The notes beneath the pieces are model-generated. The model had not been told where the DNA came from, made no database searches, and saw only the letters and a list, made by a program, of their open reading frames with translations. A DNA stretch of 39,650 nucleotides from Billgrantia azerbaijanica (GTDB taxonomy: Bacteria; Pseudomonadota; Gammaproteobacteria; Pseudomonadales; Halomonadaceae), in contig SBLD01000024.1 in assembly GCA_004551485.1 (NCBI GenBank), positions 1-39,650 on the forward strand. The letters are read 5' to 3'. Positions 14,845 to 24,137 of the stretch are shown one piece after another. The position numbers and the translations under genes were made by a program. Position 1 is the stretch's first letter, and the number at the start of each line of letters is the position of its first letter.

Positions 14845-16614
14845 TCAGAAGGGCCAGAAGCGCGGAATCAACGCCAACGCCACGCCGGCCGTGACCAGGT
14901 TGAGCGGCCCGCCGACGCGCAGGAAGTCGCTGAAGCGGTAGCCGCCGGGGCCGTGCACCATCAGGTTGGTCTGGTAGCCGATCGGCGTGAGGAAGCTCGC
15001 CGAGGCGGCGAACATCACCGCCACCACGTAGGGCATGGGACTGACGCCGAGCGACTCGGCGCTGGCCATGACGATGGGAAAGGTGATCACCGCCGCCGCG
15101 TTGTTGGTGATCACGGAGGTGAGCAGGCTCACCAGGACATAGACCGCCACCAGCAGCGCCCAGGGGCTGCCGTCGGCCAGGCCGAGCACCCCGGCGGCCA
15201 ACGCCGATGCGGCCCCCGAGTGCTCCAGGGCGGCGCCGAGCCCGAAGGAGGCGGCGATGGTCAGCAGTACCTGGGTGTCGAGCCCACGCTTGGCCGCGCC
15301 CACCGAGCAGCAGCCGGTGACGAGCGACAGCGCCGCCCCCAGCATGGCGGCGTTCATCAGGCTGGTCACCCCGAGGGCGGCGAGCCCCACCACCCCGGCG
15401 AGAATGCTCCAGGCGAGCCACGCCTTCTCGTGCACCGGGCGCGCCGCGCCGTTGACCTGGCTGATCAGGAGGAAGTCGCGCGACTGGCGGTGGCGCTCGA
15501 TGAAGGGCGGGCGCGCCTCGAGCAGCAGCACGTCGGCCGGCTGCAGGCGCACCTGGCCGAGGTTGCCGGCCACGCGCTCGCCGCCGCGGCACACCGCCAG
15601 CACGGCGGCGCCGTAGAGGGTGCGGAAGTGGCCATCGCGGATGCGCTGGCCGACGAACTGGCACTGGTCGGAGACCACCGCCTCCACCAGGCGGCGCTCG
15701 CGGAAGTCCTTCTCGATGCTCGACTCGCCGTGGCGCGAGGGGATCAGGCCGCGGATCTGCTGCAGCTCCACGGCGCCGTCGGAGGTGCCGGCGAACACCA
15801 GCCGGTCACCGCCCTTGAGGCGTTCGCCCGGCCCCACCACGCTGACCACGTTGCCGCCGCGCTCGATCTCCACCAGGAACAGCTCGCGCAGGTGGCGCAG
15901 CCCCGCCTCCTCCACCGTGCTGTCGACCAGCGGTCCCGAGGCGTCGACCTCCATCTCGATGGTGAACTCGCGCGGGTTCTCGAAGGCGGCCTCGGCGCCG
16001 CGCCGCTTGGGCAGCAGCCGCGGCCCCACCAGGATCAGGTAGACGAGCCCCACCACCGCCACGGGCACCCCCACCCAGGCGATGTCGAAGAGCCCCATGC
16101 CGAGCTGGGGAGCGCGCTCGAGGAGCAGGCCGTGTACCACCAGGTTGGTGCTGGTGCCGAACAGGGTGATGGTACCACCGAGGATGGAGGCGAAGCTCAG
16201 CGGCATCAGCAGGCGGTGCGGCGGCAGCGTCAGGCGCCGCGCCCAGCTCAGCACGGCGGGGATGTAGGTGGCGACCACCGGGGTGTTGTTGACGAAGCCG
16301 CTGAGCGCCACCACCGGCAGCAGCAGGCGCGACAACGCACGGCCCTCGCCGCGCGGGCGCCCCAGCACGTAGCGGATGATCAGGTCGATGCCGCCGGTCT
16401 CGCGGATGCTCGCCACCAGCACGTAGAGGAAGGCCACGGTGAACAGGCCGGTGCTGGAGAAGCCCGACAGCGCCTGCTCGGGGTCGATCACGCCGAGGGT
16501 GAGCAACAGGATCACCGCCCCGAGCAGGATGATGTCGGGGCCGAGGCGCGTGAGGGCCATCAGCAGGAAGACGGCAGTGACGATGCTGAGAGAGAGCCAG
16601 GCATCCAGCGGCAT
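14845..16614 (-). CDS. SLC13-family permease with two internal TrkA-C domains
   Basis: 589 residues. Hydrophobic segments occupy about 1-205 and 390-589. Between them (about 210-380) two TrkA-C (RCK-C) domains form a cytosolic insert. The substrate-binding signatures of DASS transporters appear as a pair: FVNNTPVVATYIPAVLSW with FGTSTNLVVHG in the first half and ITNNAAAVITFPI with IGYQTNLMVHG in the second. Such proteins carry sulfate, dicarboxylates or other anions with sodium; the substrate cannot be assigned. The upstream region has an AT-rich palindrome (16668-16689). Confidence 0.92.
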   Translation of the reverse strand: MPLDAWLSLSIVTAVFLLMALTRLGPDIILLGAVILLLTLGVIDPEQALSGFSSTGLFTVAFLYVLVASIRETGGIDLIIRYVLGRPRGEGRALSRLLLPVVALSGFVNNTPVVATYIPAVLSWARRLTLPPHRLLMPLSFASILGGTITLFGTSTNLVVHGLLLERAPQLGMGLFDIAWVGVPVAVVGLVYLILVGPRLLPKRRGAEAAFENPREFTIEMEVDASGPLVDSTVEEAGLRHLRELFLVEIERGGNVVSVVGPGERLKGGDRLVFAGTSDGAVELQQIRGLIPSRHGESSIEKDFRERRLVEAVVSDQCQFVGQRIRDGHFRTLYGAAVLAVCRGGERVAGNLGQVRLQPADVLLLEARPPFIERHRQSRDFLLISQVNGAARPVHEKAWLAWSILAGVVGLAALGVTSLMNAAMLGAALSLVTGCCSVGAAKRGLDTQVLLTIAASFGLGAALEHSGAASALAAGVLGLADGSPWALLVAVYVLVSLLTSVITNNAAAVITFPIVMASAESLGVSPMPYVVAVMFAASASFLTPIGYQTNLMVHGPGGYRFSDFLRVGGPLNLVTAGVALALIPRFWPF

Positions 16615-16667
16615 GGGGCGGTTCCGGTCATCGCGACAGAAAGGCCCATTGTGGACGCCTTTGGATA

Positions 16668-16689
16668 TTCTAAAAAGTTATTTTTAGAA
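16668..16689. promoter_or_regulatory. AT-rich palindrome upstream of the SLC13 gene
   Basis: TTCTAAAAA and TTTTTAGAA form a perfect 9-bp inverted repeat around GTTA, centred about 65 bases before the permease start. The surrounding 60 bases are the most AT-rich patch of this part of the window and include a repeated TTCACTT. It could be an operator or the promoter core; the gene it would control is the SLC13 permease. Confidence 0.5.
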
Positions 16690-16739
16690 ATTCACTTATT
16701 CACTTTTGAAATTTACGAGGCATCGGCCCCGAAAAGCAG

Positions 16740-16763
16740 AAAGGCCCGCTTGCGCGGGCCTTT
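16740..16763 (-). terminator. Terminator of the cold shock gene
   Basis: A perfect 10-bp stem AAAGGCCCGC/GCGGGCCTTT with a 4-base loop lies 40 bases downstream of the csp stop on the minus strand. The stem's own T residues are followed by CTGCTTTT, giving a U-rich tail in that direction; it could also act on the plus strand. Confidence 0.85.
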
Positions 16764-16802
16764 TGCCGACTGCCGGAGCAGTCACATCAGATCAAGTGGC
16801 GT

Positions 16803-17009
16803 TCAGCCGATGACCTTGATGTTGGAAGCCTGGAGGCCTTTCTTGCCCTGGGTGACGTCGAAGGAAACCTTCTGGCCGTCTTGCAGGGTCTTGAAGCCGT
16901 CAGCCTGGATCTCGGAGAAGTGCGCGAACAGATCGTCGCCGCTGTCGTCCGGAGAGATGAAGCCGAAGCCCTTGGTGTCGTTGAACCACTTGACAGTACC
17001 GGTAGCCAT
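16803..17009 (-). CDS. Cold shock protein, CspA family
   Basis: 68 residues, a single cold shock domain. [10 protein letters not shown] is RNP1 and DLFAHFSEI is RNP2, so the protein binds single-stranded nucleic acid and melts RNA structure. GAGGAATT precedes the ATG. The gene is monocistronic, with a terminator downstream and a long upstream region (to 17236) where a structured cold-responsive leader could lie. I see TTATAC near 17068 on the minus strand as a possible -10 element, without a good -35 partner. Confidence 0.96.
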   Translation of the reverse strand: MATGTVKWFNDTKGFGFISPDDSGDDLFAHFSEIQADGFKTLQDGQKVSFDVTQGKKGLQASNIKVIG

Positions 17010-17236
17010 TATCGAATTCCTCGAATAGCGTTTGATTTGCCGGGAGATACCCGAGTAGCAGTGGGTATAACAAGAAACCTTCACCGGGAAATCGACGCCA
17101 TGAGCGTTGCGATGACCACCTGCGATGTTCCACTTGCCAACCAACTGCACGCAGCATGCGCCCTCGGCGGGCGCACGTCAAACACTATTTTCACCGGATG
17201 ACGAGAAAATGACGCCGCCCGCCGGCACGCCGCGTC

Positions 17237-18895
17237 TCAGAGCCCGGCCAGGATCCACCCCGCGGCCTTCTCGGCGATCATCAGCGTCGGCGAGTTGGTG
17301 TTGCCGCTGGTGATGGTCGGCATGACGCCGGCATCCACCACGCGCAGCCCGGCCACGCCGCGCACCCGGAGATGCGGGTCGACCACCGCCAGCGGGTCGT
17401 CGTCGCGGCCCATCTTCGTCGTGCCCACGGGGTGGAAGATGGTGGTGCCGATGTCGCCGGCCAGTCGCGCCAGCTCCTCGTCCGTCTGGTAGGCCAGACC
17501 GGGCTTGTACTCTTCCGGCTGGTACTTGGCGAAGGCGGGCTGACTCGCGATGCGCCGGGTGACGCGCAGCGAGTCCGCCGCCACCCGGCGGTCCTCGGGA
17601 GTGCTCAGGTAGTTGGGCGCGATGGCCGGCGCCTGGCGCGGGTCGCGGCTGGTGATGCGCACCGTGCCGCGGCTCGTCGGGTTGAGGTTGCACACGCTGG
17701 CGGTGATCGCCGGGAAGTCGTGCAGCGGCTGGCCGAAGGCCGGAAGGCTCAGCGGCTGGACGTGGTACTCGATGTTGGGGTGCTGGAATGCGTCGCTGCT
17801 GCGCGTGAAGGCGCACAGCTGCGACGGCGCCATGCTCATCGGTCCCGAGCGCTTCAGGGCATACTCCAGGCCAATGCGCGCCTTGCCGAACCAGGAGCTG
17901 GCCAGGGTGTTGAGGGTGGTGGCCCCCGTCACCTTGTAGACCGAGCGGATCTGCAGGTGGTCCTGCAGGTTCTCGCCGACCCCGGGCAGCTCCGCCACCA
18001 GCGGGATCCCGTGCTCGGCCAGCAGGTCGGCCGGGCCGATGCCGGAGAGCTGCAGCAGCTGCGGCGAGCCGATCGAGCCGGCGGAGAGGATCACCTCGCG
18101 GCCGGCGCGCACGCGCACCTCGCCCTCGCCGGGCCGCTCGACCACCGCCCCCGTGCAGCGCGGCTCGCCGCCCTGCCCCGCTTCGCAGGTCAGCTTCAGC
18201 ACCTGGGTGGAGTGCCACAGGGTGAGGTTGTCGCGCTTCTCGGCCCCGCGCAGGAAGGCCTTCGAGGTGTTCCAGCGCCAGCCCGCACGCTGGTTGACCT
18301 CGAAGTAGTCGACGCCCTCGTTGTCGCCGCGGTTGAAGTCGCGGGTGCGCGGAATGCCGGCCTCGACGGCGGCGGTGGCGAAGTCATCGAGCACCTGCCA
18401 GCGCAGGCGCTGCTTCTCCACCCGCCACTCGCCGCCATGGCCGTGGAAGTCGCGGTGGGCAGCGTCGGCATCGCCGCCGTCGTCCAGGCGCTGGTGGTCC
18501 TCGTGCTTCATGAAGTCGGGCAGGCAGTTCTCCCAGCGCCAGGCGGGCTCGCCGGTGAGCTCGGCCCAGTGGTCGTAGTCGCGTGCCTGGCCGCGGATGT
18601 AGAGCATGCCGTTGATGCTCGAACAGCCGCCCAGGGTCTTGCCGCGCGGGTAGAGCAGCGAACGGCCGTTGAGCCCGGCATCCGGCTCGGTGCGAAAGCG
18701 CCAGTCGGTGCGCGGGTTGTCGATGCAGTAGAGATAGCCCACCGGGATGTGGATCCAGTGGTAGTTGTCGCGCCCACCGGCCTCGATCAGCAGCACCCGG
18801 TTGGCGGGGTCGGCGCTCAGGCGGTTGGCCAGCAGGCAGCCGGCGGTGCCGGCGCCCACGATGATGTAGTCGAATTCTTGAGTCTTGTCGGCCAT
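17237..18895 (-). CDS. GMC-family FAD oxidoreductase (choline/alcohol dehydrogenase-like)
   Basis: 552 residues. The N-terminal FAD-binding motif is YIIVGAGTAGCLLANRLS (10-27). GGRDNYHWIHIPVG and the LGGCSSINGMLYIRG stretch are GMC signatures. The C-terminus has FHPVGTTKMG with catalytic His488 and GNTNSPTLMIAEK. The family includes choline dehydrogenase BetA and the alcohol dehydrogenase AlkJ; the sequence does not decide between them. The usual bet partners are absent and an mmsA gene precedes it (160-base gap), so an alcohol-to-aldehyde step feeding an acyl-CoA pathway is more likely than betaine synthesis. Confidence 0.92.
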   Translation of the reverse strand: MADKTQEFDYIIVGAGTAGCLLANRLSADPANRVLLIEAGGRDNYHWIHIPVGYLYCIDNPRTDWRFRTEPDAGLNGRSLLYPRGKTLGGCSSINGMLYIRGQARDYDHWAELTGEPAWRWENCLPDFMKHEDHQRLDDGGDADAAHRDFHGHGGEWRVEKQRLRWQVLDDFATAAVEAGIPRTRDFNRGDNEGVDYFEVNQRAGWRWNTSKAFLRGAEKRDNLTLWHSTQVLKLTCEAGQGGEPRCTGAVVERPGEGEVRVRAGREVILSAGSIGSPQLLQLSGIGPADLLAEHGIPLVAELPGVGENLQDHLQIRSVYKVTGATTLNTLASSWFGKARIGLEYALKRSGPMSMAPSQLCAFTRSSDAFQHPNIEYHVQPLSLPAFGQPLHDFPAITASVCNLNPTSRGTVRITSRDPRQAPAIAPNYLSTPEDRRVAADSLRVTRRIASQPAFAKYQPEEYKPGLAYQTDEELARLAGDIGTTIFHPVGTTKMGRDDDPLAVVDPHLRVRGVAGLRVVDAGVMPTITSGNTNSPTLMIAEKAAGWILAGL

Positions 18896-18980
18896 GGCGT
18901 GGTCTCGGTGACAGCGACACTCGAGGCTATTCCGGCGACAGCTTTCCGAGGGGGCGCTGTGAACCCTTCCCTGGGCGCTA

Positions 18981-19002
18981 CCGATGCCATCCCTGGCATC
19001 GG
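18981..19002. repeat. Hairpin between mmsA and the GMC oxidoreductase gene
   Basis: CCGATGCCA and TGGCATCGG form a perfect 9-bp inverted repeat with loop TCCC. It lies after mmsA and before the oxidoreductase start on the minus strand. It lacks a T-tract, so it may attenuate or stabilise mRNA rather than terminate fully. Confidence 0.6.
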
Positions 19003-19055
19003 CCCCCCTCTACAAGCTGTCCCCGGCGCCTCTCGCTGGGGCGAAGTGGCTTTTC

Positions 19056-20567
<1,512 letters not shown>

Positions 20568-20709
20568 GGCGAGCAATCCTGTTGGCGGCGTTTTTCGGGG
20601 AATTCGCGGCTTTCGCCCTAGACTAGCGCGCCGGAGAGGCGAAGCAATTGAGAAATCCAAAAGCGAGATATAAGCTAGACTGATAACACCCGGCTTCCGC
20701 GTACCCGCC
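20568..20709. promoter_or_regulatory. Divergent promoter region between mmsA and the LysR gene
   Basis: The 142-base space between two divergent starts carries two direct copies of CTAGACT (20618-20624 and 20675-20681) in an otherwise AT-richer stretch. Such paired sites in a divergent LysR region are candidates for regulator binding. GATATAAGC near 20666 may serve the LysR gene as a -10 element. Confidence 0.5.
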
Positions 20710-21621
20710 ATGCAGGACCTCCAGACCCTTCGCGCCTTCGTCACCGTGGCCCACGAGGGCAGCGTCTCGCGCGCCGCCGAGCGGCTGCACCTGACCCAGC
20801 CGGCGGTCAGCCTCAAGCTCAAGCAGCTGCAGGCCAGCCTCGGGCTCACGCTGTTCCGCCGCCGCCCCCAGGGGCTCGCACTCACCGCCGATGGCCAGGC
20901 ACTGCTGCCCGCCGCCGAGAAGGCGCTCGCCGCGGTGGCCGCCTTCTCGGCCAGCGCCCGCGCCCTGCACAGCACCCTGCGTGGGCGCCTGCGCATCGGC
21001 ACCATCGTCGACCCGGAGTTCATCCGCCTCGGCGCCTTCCTGCACCGCCTGGTGGAGCGCGCCCCGCAGCTCGAGACCGAGCTCACCCACGGCATGAGCG
21101 GCAGCGTGCTAGAGCGAGTGCGCCGCGGCGAACTCGATGTGGGCTTCTTCCTGGCGCCGCCCGGCGAGGGGACGGGCGAGGTCGCGCCGGAGATCGCCTG
21201 CCGCGAGCTGACCCACTTCCACTACCACGTCATCGCCCCGGCCGGCTGGGAGAGCCGCCTGGTGCATACCGACTGGCCGAGCCTCGCCGCCCTGCCGTGG
21301 ATCGTCACCCCGCCGGACTCCGCCCATCATCGCCTGCTGCACGGCGCGCTCGACCCGCTGGGCCTCGTACCCCACGGCGTCGCCCAGGTCGACCAGGAGG
21401 CCTGCATGCTCGACCTGGTGCGCGCCGGGGTGGGCCTCAGCCTGGCCCGCGACGCCCTGGCCATGGCCGAGCGCCAGGAGCGCGGGCTGACGGTCGCCGA
21501 GGGCGTGCGCCTGCCCTGCGCGCTGTGCTTCGTCTGGCAGCGCGAGCGCGGCGAGGAGCCGGTGATCCACGAAGCGCTGGAGGCGCTGGCCGGGGTCTGG
21601 GGCGCCATGCCGGCGGCCTGA
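20710..21621 (+). CDS. LysR-family transcriptional regulator
   Basis: 303 residues. The N-terminal winged helix-turn-helix (about 1-60) contains [29 protein letters not shown], and the substrate-binding domain runs from about 90 to 295. It is divergent from mmsA and probably regulates it and itself. The 73-base gap to the following flavoprotein gene on the same strand leaves open a wider regulon. Inducer unknown. Confidence 0.92.
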   Translation: MQDLQTLRAFVTVAHEGSVSRAAERLHLTQPAVSLKLKQLQASLGLTLFRRRPQGLALTADGQALLPAAEKALAAVAAFSASARALHSTLRGRLRIGTIVDPEFIRLGAFLHRLVERAPQLETELTHGMSGSVLERVRRGELDVGFFLAPPGEGTGEVAPEIACRELTHFHYHVIAPAGWESRLVHTDWPSLAALPWIVTPPDSAHHRLLHGALDPLGLVPHGVAQVDQEACMLDLVRAGVGLSLARDALAMAERQERGLTVAEGVRLPCALCFVWQRERGEEPVIHEALEALAGVWGAMPAA

Positions 21622-21694
21622 GCCGCCGACGGCGATTGACAGTCACGGGCCATAGCCCTGCAATGGCATGATGTTCCGCCGCAAGGAGTGCGAC

Positions 21695-23332
21695 ATGTCT
21701 CCCCTCCCTCCCCTGCGCTACGGCGCCTACGCGGCCAGCCTGCTGGGGCTGGCCGGAAGCCTCGCCGGCCTCGCCGCCAGTCCGCTCTGGGGCTGGGGCG
21801 TACTGGCCTTCGGCCCGTTCGCCGCCCTGGGCACCTACGACCTGTGCCAGCGCCGCCGCACGGTGAGCCGCAACTACCCGATCCTCGCCCACCTGCGCTA
21901 CAACCTGGAGTCGGTCGGCCCGGAGATCCGCCAGTACTTCATCCAGCCCGACACCGAGGCGGTGCCCTTCTCCCGCGAGCAACGCCGCCTGGTCTACCAG
22001 CGCGCCAAGGGGGTGAGCGACAAGCAGCCCTTCGGCTCGCTGCACGACATGCGCGCGCCGGGCTACGAGTGGATGAGCCCCTCGCTGGCGCCCGTCCCTG
22101 CCGATGACGCCGACTTCCGCGTCACCGTCGGCGCCGCGCGCGCCCGCCCCTACCGCGCCAGCGTCTTCAACATCTCGGCGATGAGCTTCGGGGCGCTCTC
22201 CGCCAACGCCATCACCGCCCTCAACCAGGGGGCGCGCCAGGGCGGCTTCTACCACGACACCGGCGAAGGGGCGATCTCGCCCTACCACTGCCGCGGCGGC
22301 GACCTGGTGTGGGAGATCGGCTCCGCCTACTTCGGCTGCCGCGACGCGGCGGGCCGCTTCGACCCGGGGCGCTTCCGCGACAACGCCCGCCTGGAGGCGG
22401 TGAAGATGGTGGAGATCAAGCTCTCCCAGGGCGCCAAGCCGGGCCACGGCGGCATCCTGCCCGCCGCCAAGGTCACCGCCGAGATCGCCCGCACCCGCGG
22501 CGTGCCGCTGGGCGAGGATGTCGTCTCCCCCGCTGCCCACTCGGCCTTCACCACGCCGCGCGAGCTGATCGCCTTCATCGTGCGCCTGCGCGAGCTCGCC
22601 GACGGCAAGCCTGTGGGCATCAAGCTGGCCATCGGCCACCCCTGGGAGTGGTTCGCCATCGTCAAGGCGATGCGCGAGACGGGCGAGCATCCGGACTTCG
22701 TGGTGGTGGACGGCGGCGAGGGGGGCACCGGCGCCGCCCCGCTGGAGTTCATCAACCGCCTGGGCATGCCGCTCACCGAGGCGCTGCTGCTGGTGCACAA
22801 CACCCTGGTGGGTGCCGGCCTGCGCGACCGGGTGCGCGTCGCCGCCGCCGGCAAACTGGTCAGCGCCTTCGACATCGCCCGGGCGATGGCCCTGGGCGCC
22901 GACTGGTGCAACGCCGCCCGCGGCTTCATGTTCGCCCTGGGCTGCATCCAAGCGCAGACCTGCCACACCGACCGCTGCCCCAGCGGCGTGGCGACGCAAG
23001 ACCGCCTGCGCGGCAGCCGGCTCGACGTGGCGGACAAGTCGCAGCGCGTGGCGCGCTTCCATGCCAACACCGTCGCCGCCCTGGCCGAAATGCTCGGTGC
23101 CGCCGGCCTCGCCCATCCCGGCGAGCTGGGCCCGGAGCACGTACTGCACCGGGTCTCGCGCCACGAGGTGAAAAGCTTCGCCGCACTCTACGACTTCCTC
23201 GCCCCGGGGGAGCTGCTCGACGGCGGCGCCGCCCGGCACGCCGTGTTCCGCGACTTCTGGGAGAGCGCCAGCGCCGACAGCTTCGCCCCGCCCGCGCCGG
23301 TGGCCGAGCTGCGCTGCAGCAAGCTGGTGTAG
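21695..23332 (+). CDS. FMN-binding glutamate synthase family protein (membrane-anchored)
   Basis: 545 residues. Two N-terminal hydrophobic stretches (about 8-45) suggest a membrane anchor. The rest is the FMN-binding glutamate synthase domain: RASVFNISAMSFGALSANAI, PGHGGILPAAKVT and GGEGGTGAAPLEF. CIQAQTCHTDRC provides Cys417, Cys423 and Cys428 in the C-x5-C-x4-C spacing of the [3Fe-4S] cluster of GltB. The glutaminase domain is missing, so it is not a complete glutamate synthase; its physiological reaction is not established. AAGGAG lies six bases before the ATG. Confidence 0.9.
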   Translation: MSPLPPLRYGAYAASLLGLAGSLAGLAASPLWGWGVLAFGPFAALGTYDLCQRRRTVSRNYPILAHLRYNLESVGPEIRQYFIQPDTEAVPFSREQRRLVYQRAKGVSDKQPFGSLHDMRAPGYEWMSPSLAPVPADDADFRVTVGAARARPYRASVFNISAMSFGALSANAITALNQGARQGGFYHDTGEGAISPYHCRGGDLVWEIGSAYFGCRDAAGRFDPGRFRDNARLEAVKMVEIKLSQGAKPGHGGILPAAKVTAEIARTRGVPLGEDVVSPAAHSAFTTPRELIAFIVRLRELADGKPVGIKLAIGHPWEWFAIVKAMRETGEHPDFVVVDGGEGGTGAAPLEFINRLGMPLTEALLLVHNTLVGAGLRDRVRVAAAGKLVSAFDIARAMALGADWCNAARGFMFALGCIQAQTCHTDRCPSGVATQDRLRGSRLDVADKSQRVARFHANTVAALAEMLGAAGLAHPGELGPEHVLHRVSRHEVKSFAALYDFLAPGELLDGGAARHAVFRDFWESASADSFAPPAPVAELRCSKLV

Positions 23333-23342
23333 CGCCCTCGTC

Positions 23343-23909
23343 TCACATGACCGGCACCCCGGTGATCCAGGCGTGGAGGTGGAAGGCAAAGAGGTAGTAG
23401 ACGATCACCCCGATCACCAGGGTGGCGATGGAAGCGGCCATGCGCGGCGCGGGCATGGCCGGTTGCTCGCGGCGGCGCGCGGCGCGGAAGTCGAACACGG
23501 CCCACAGCAGGAAGGCGCCGAAGAAGACGATGTCACCCAGCCGGCCGTTGGCCAGCAGGTGGGCGAAGGCCCACACCTTCACGGCCAGGATCATGGGGTG
23601 GCCGAGCTTGGTCTTGATGGCATTGCCGGGCACGTAGGCGGCGACCAGCAGGATGAAGGCGGGAATCATCAGCAGGGCGACGAGGTGGCGCAGCCCCGCC
23701 GGCGGCGTCCACACCCAGACCGGGTCGAGGCGCATCAGGCCGTAGCCCCAGATGGCCAGGGCCAGGCCCACGATCGACGCCAGCGAATAGAGCCCCTTCC
23801 AGGGCCCCTCGCCGAGGCGCGCAATCTGCGCCTGGCGCCACTCCTCGGCCACGATGCGCACCGAGTGCACCCCCAGAAAGATCACCAACCCCAGGATCAT
23901 CACCAGCAT
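23343..23909 (-). CDS. NnrU family membrane protein
   Basis: 188 residues with about six hydrophobic segments. The N-terminus MLVMILGLVIFLGVHSVRI and the GNAIKTKLGHPMILAVKVWAFAHLLANG motif match NnrU, named from nitrite/nitric oxide metabolism and related to methyltransferase-like membrane proteins. The start at 23909 is supported by GGAGG eight bases upstream; an ATG five codons earlier would overlap that site. It is convergent with the flavoprotein gene, only 10 bases apart. No denitrification gene is in the window. Confidence 0.88.
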   Translation of the reverse strand: MLVMILGLVIFLGVHSVRIVAEEWRQAQIARLGEGPWKGLYSLASIVGLALAIWGYGLMRLDPVWVWTPPAGLRHLVALLMIPAFILLVAAYVPGNAIKTKLGHPMILAVKVWAFAHLLANGRLGDIVFFGAFLLWAVFDFRAARRREQPAMPAPRMAASIATLVIGVIVYYLFAFHLHAWITGVPVM

Positions 23910-24137
23910 GGACAGCGCCTCCATCAGCCAAAAGCGAATCAAACGCTGCCAGCCTAGTCGGTCGACGGGTCCGCTGCCAGTGCACTGCTCACAGGAACAG
24001 GACACGCCATCGGCGCACTCGCCGACCAGCAGGGCCAGTAAGCCGGCAAGGCGTCCCCCCTCGGCGACTCCCCCCGGCGTCGCGCCTCCGTTACCATGGT
24101 GGCCGAACCGCCCACTCAAGGAGGCCGCAGGTCGACA

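Noticed and set aside
17237-18895. Calling the GMC oxidoreductase betA
   Set aside because: No betB, betI or choline transporter is adjacent, and the motifs do not separate choline dehydrogenase from other GMC alcohol dehydrogenases.
20571-21095. N-terminal extension of the methylmalonate-semialdehyde dehydrogenase
   Set aside because: It would run back through the divergent LysR gene; the family start with a ribosome-binding site is at 20567.
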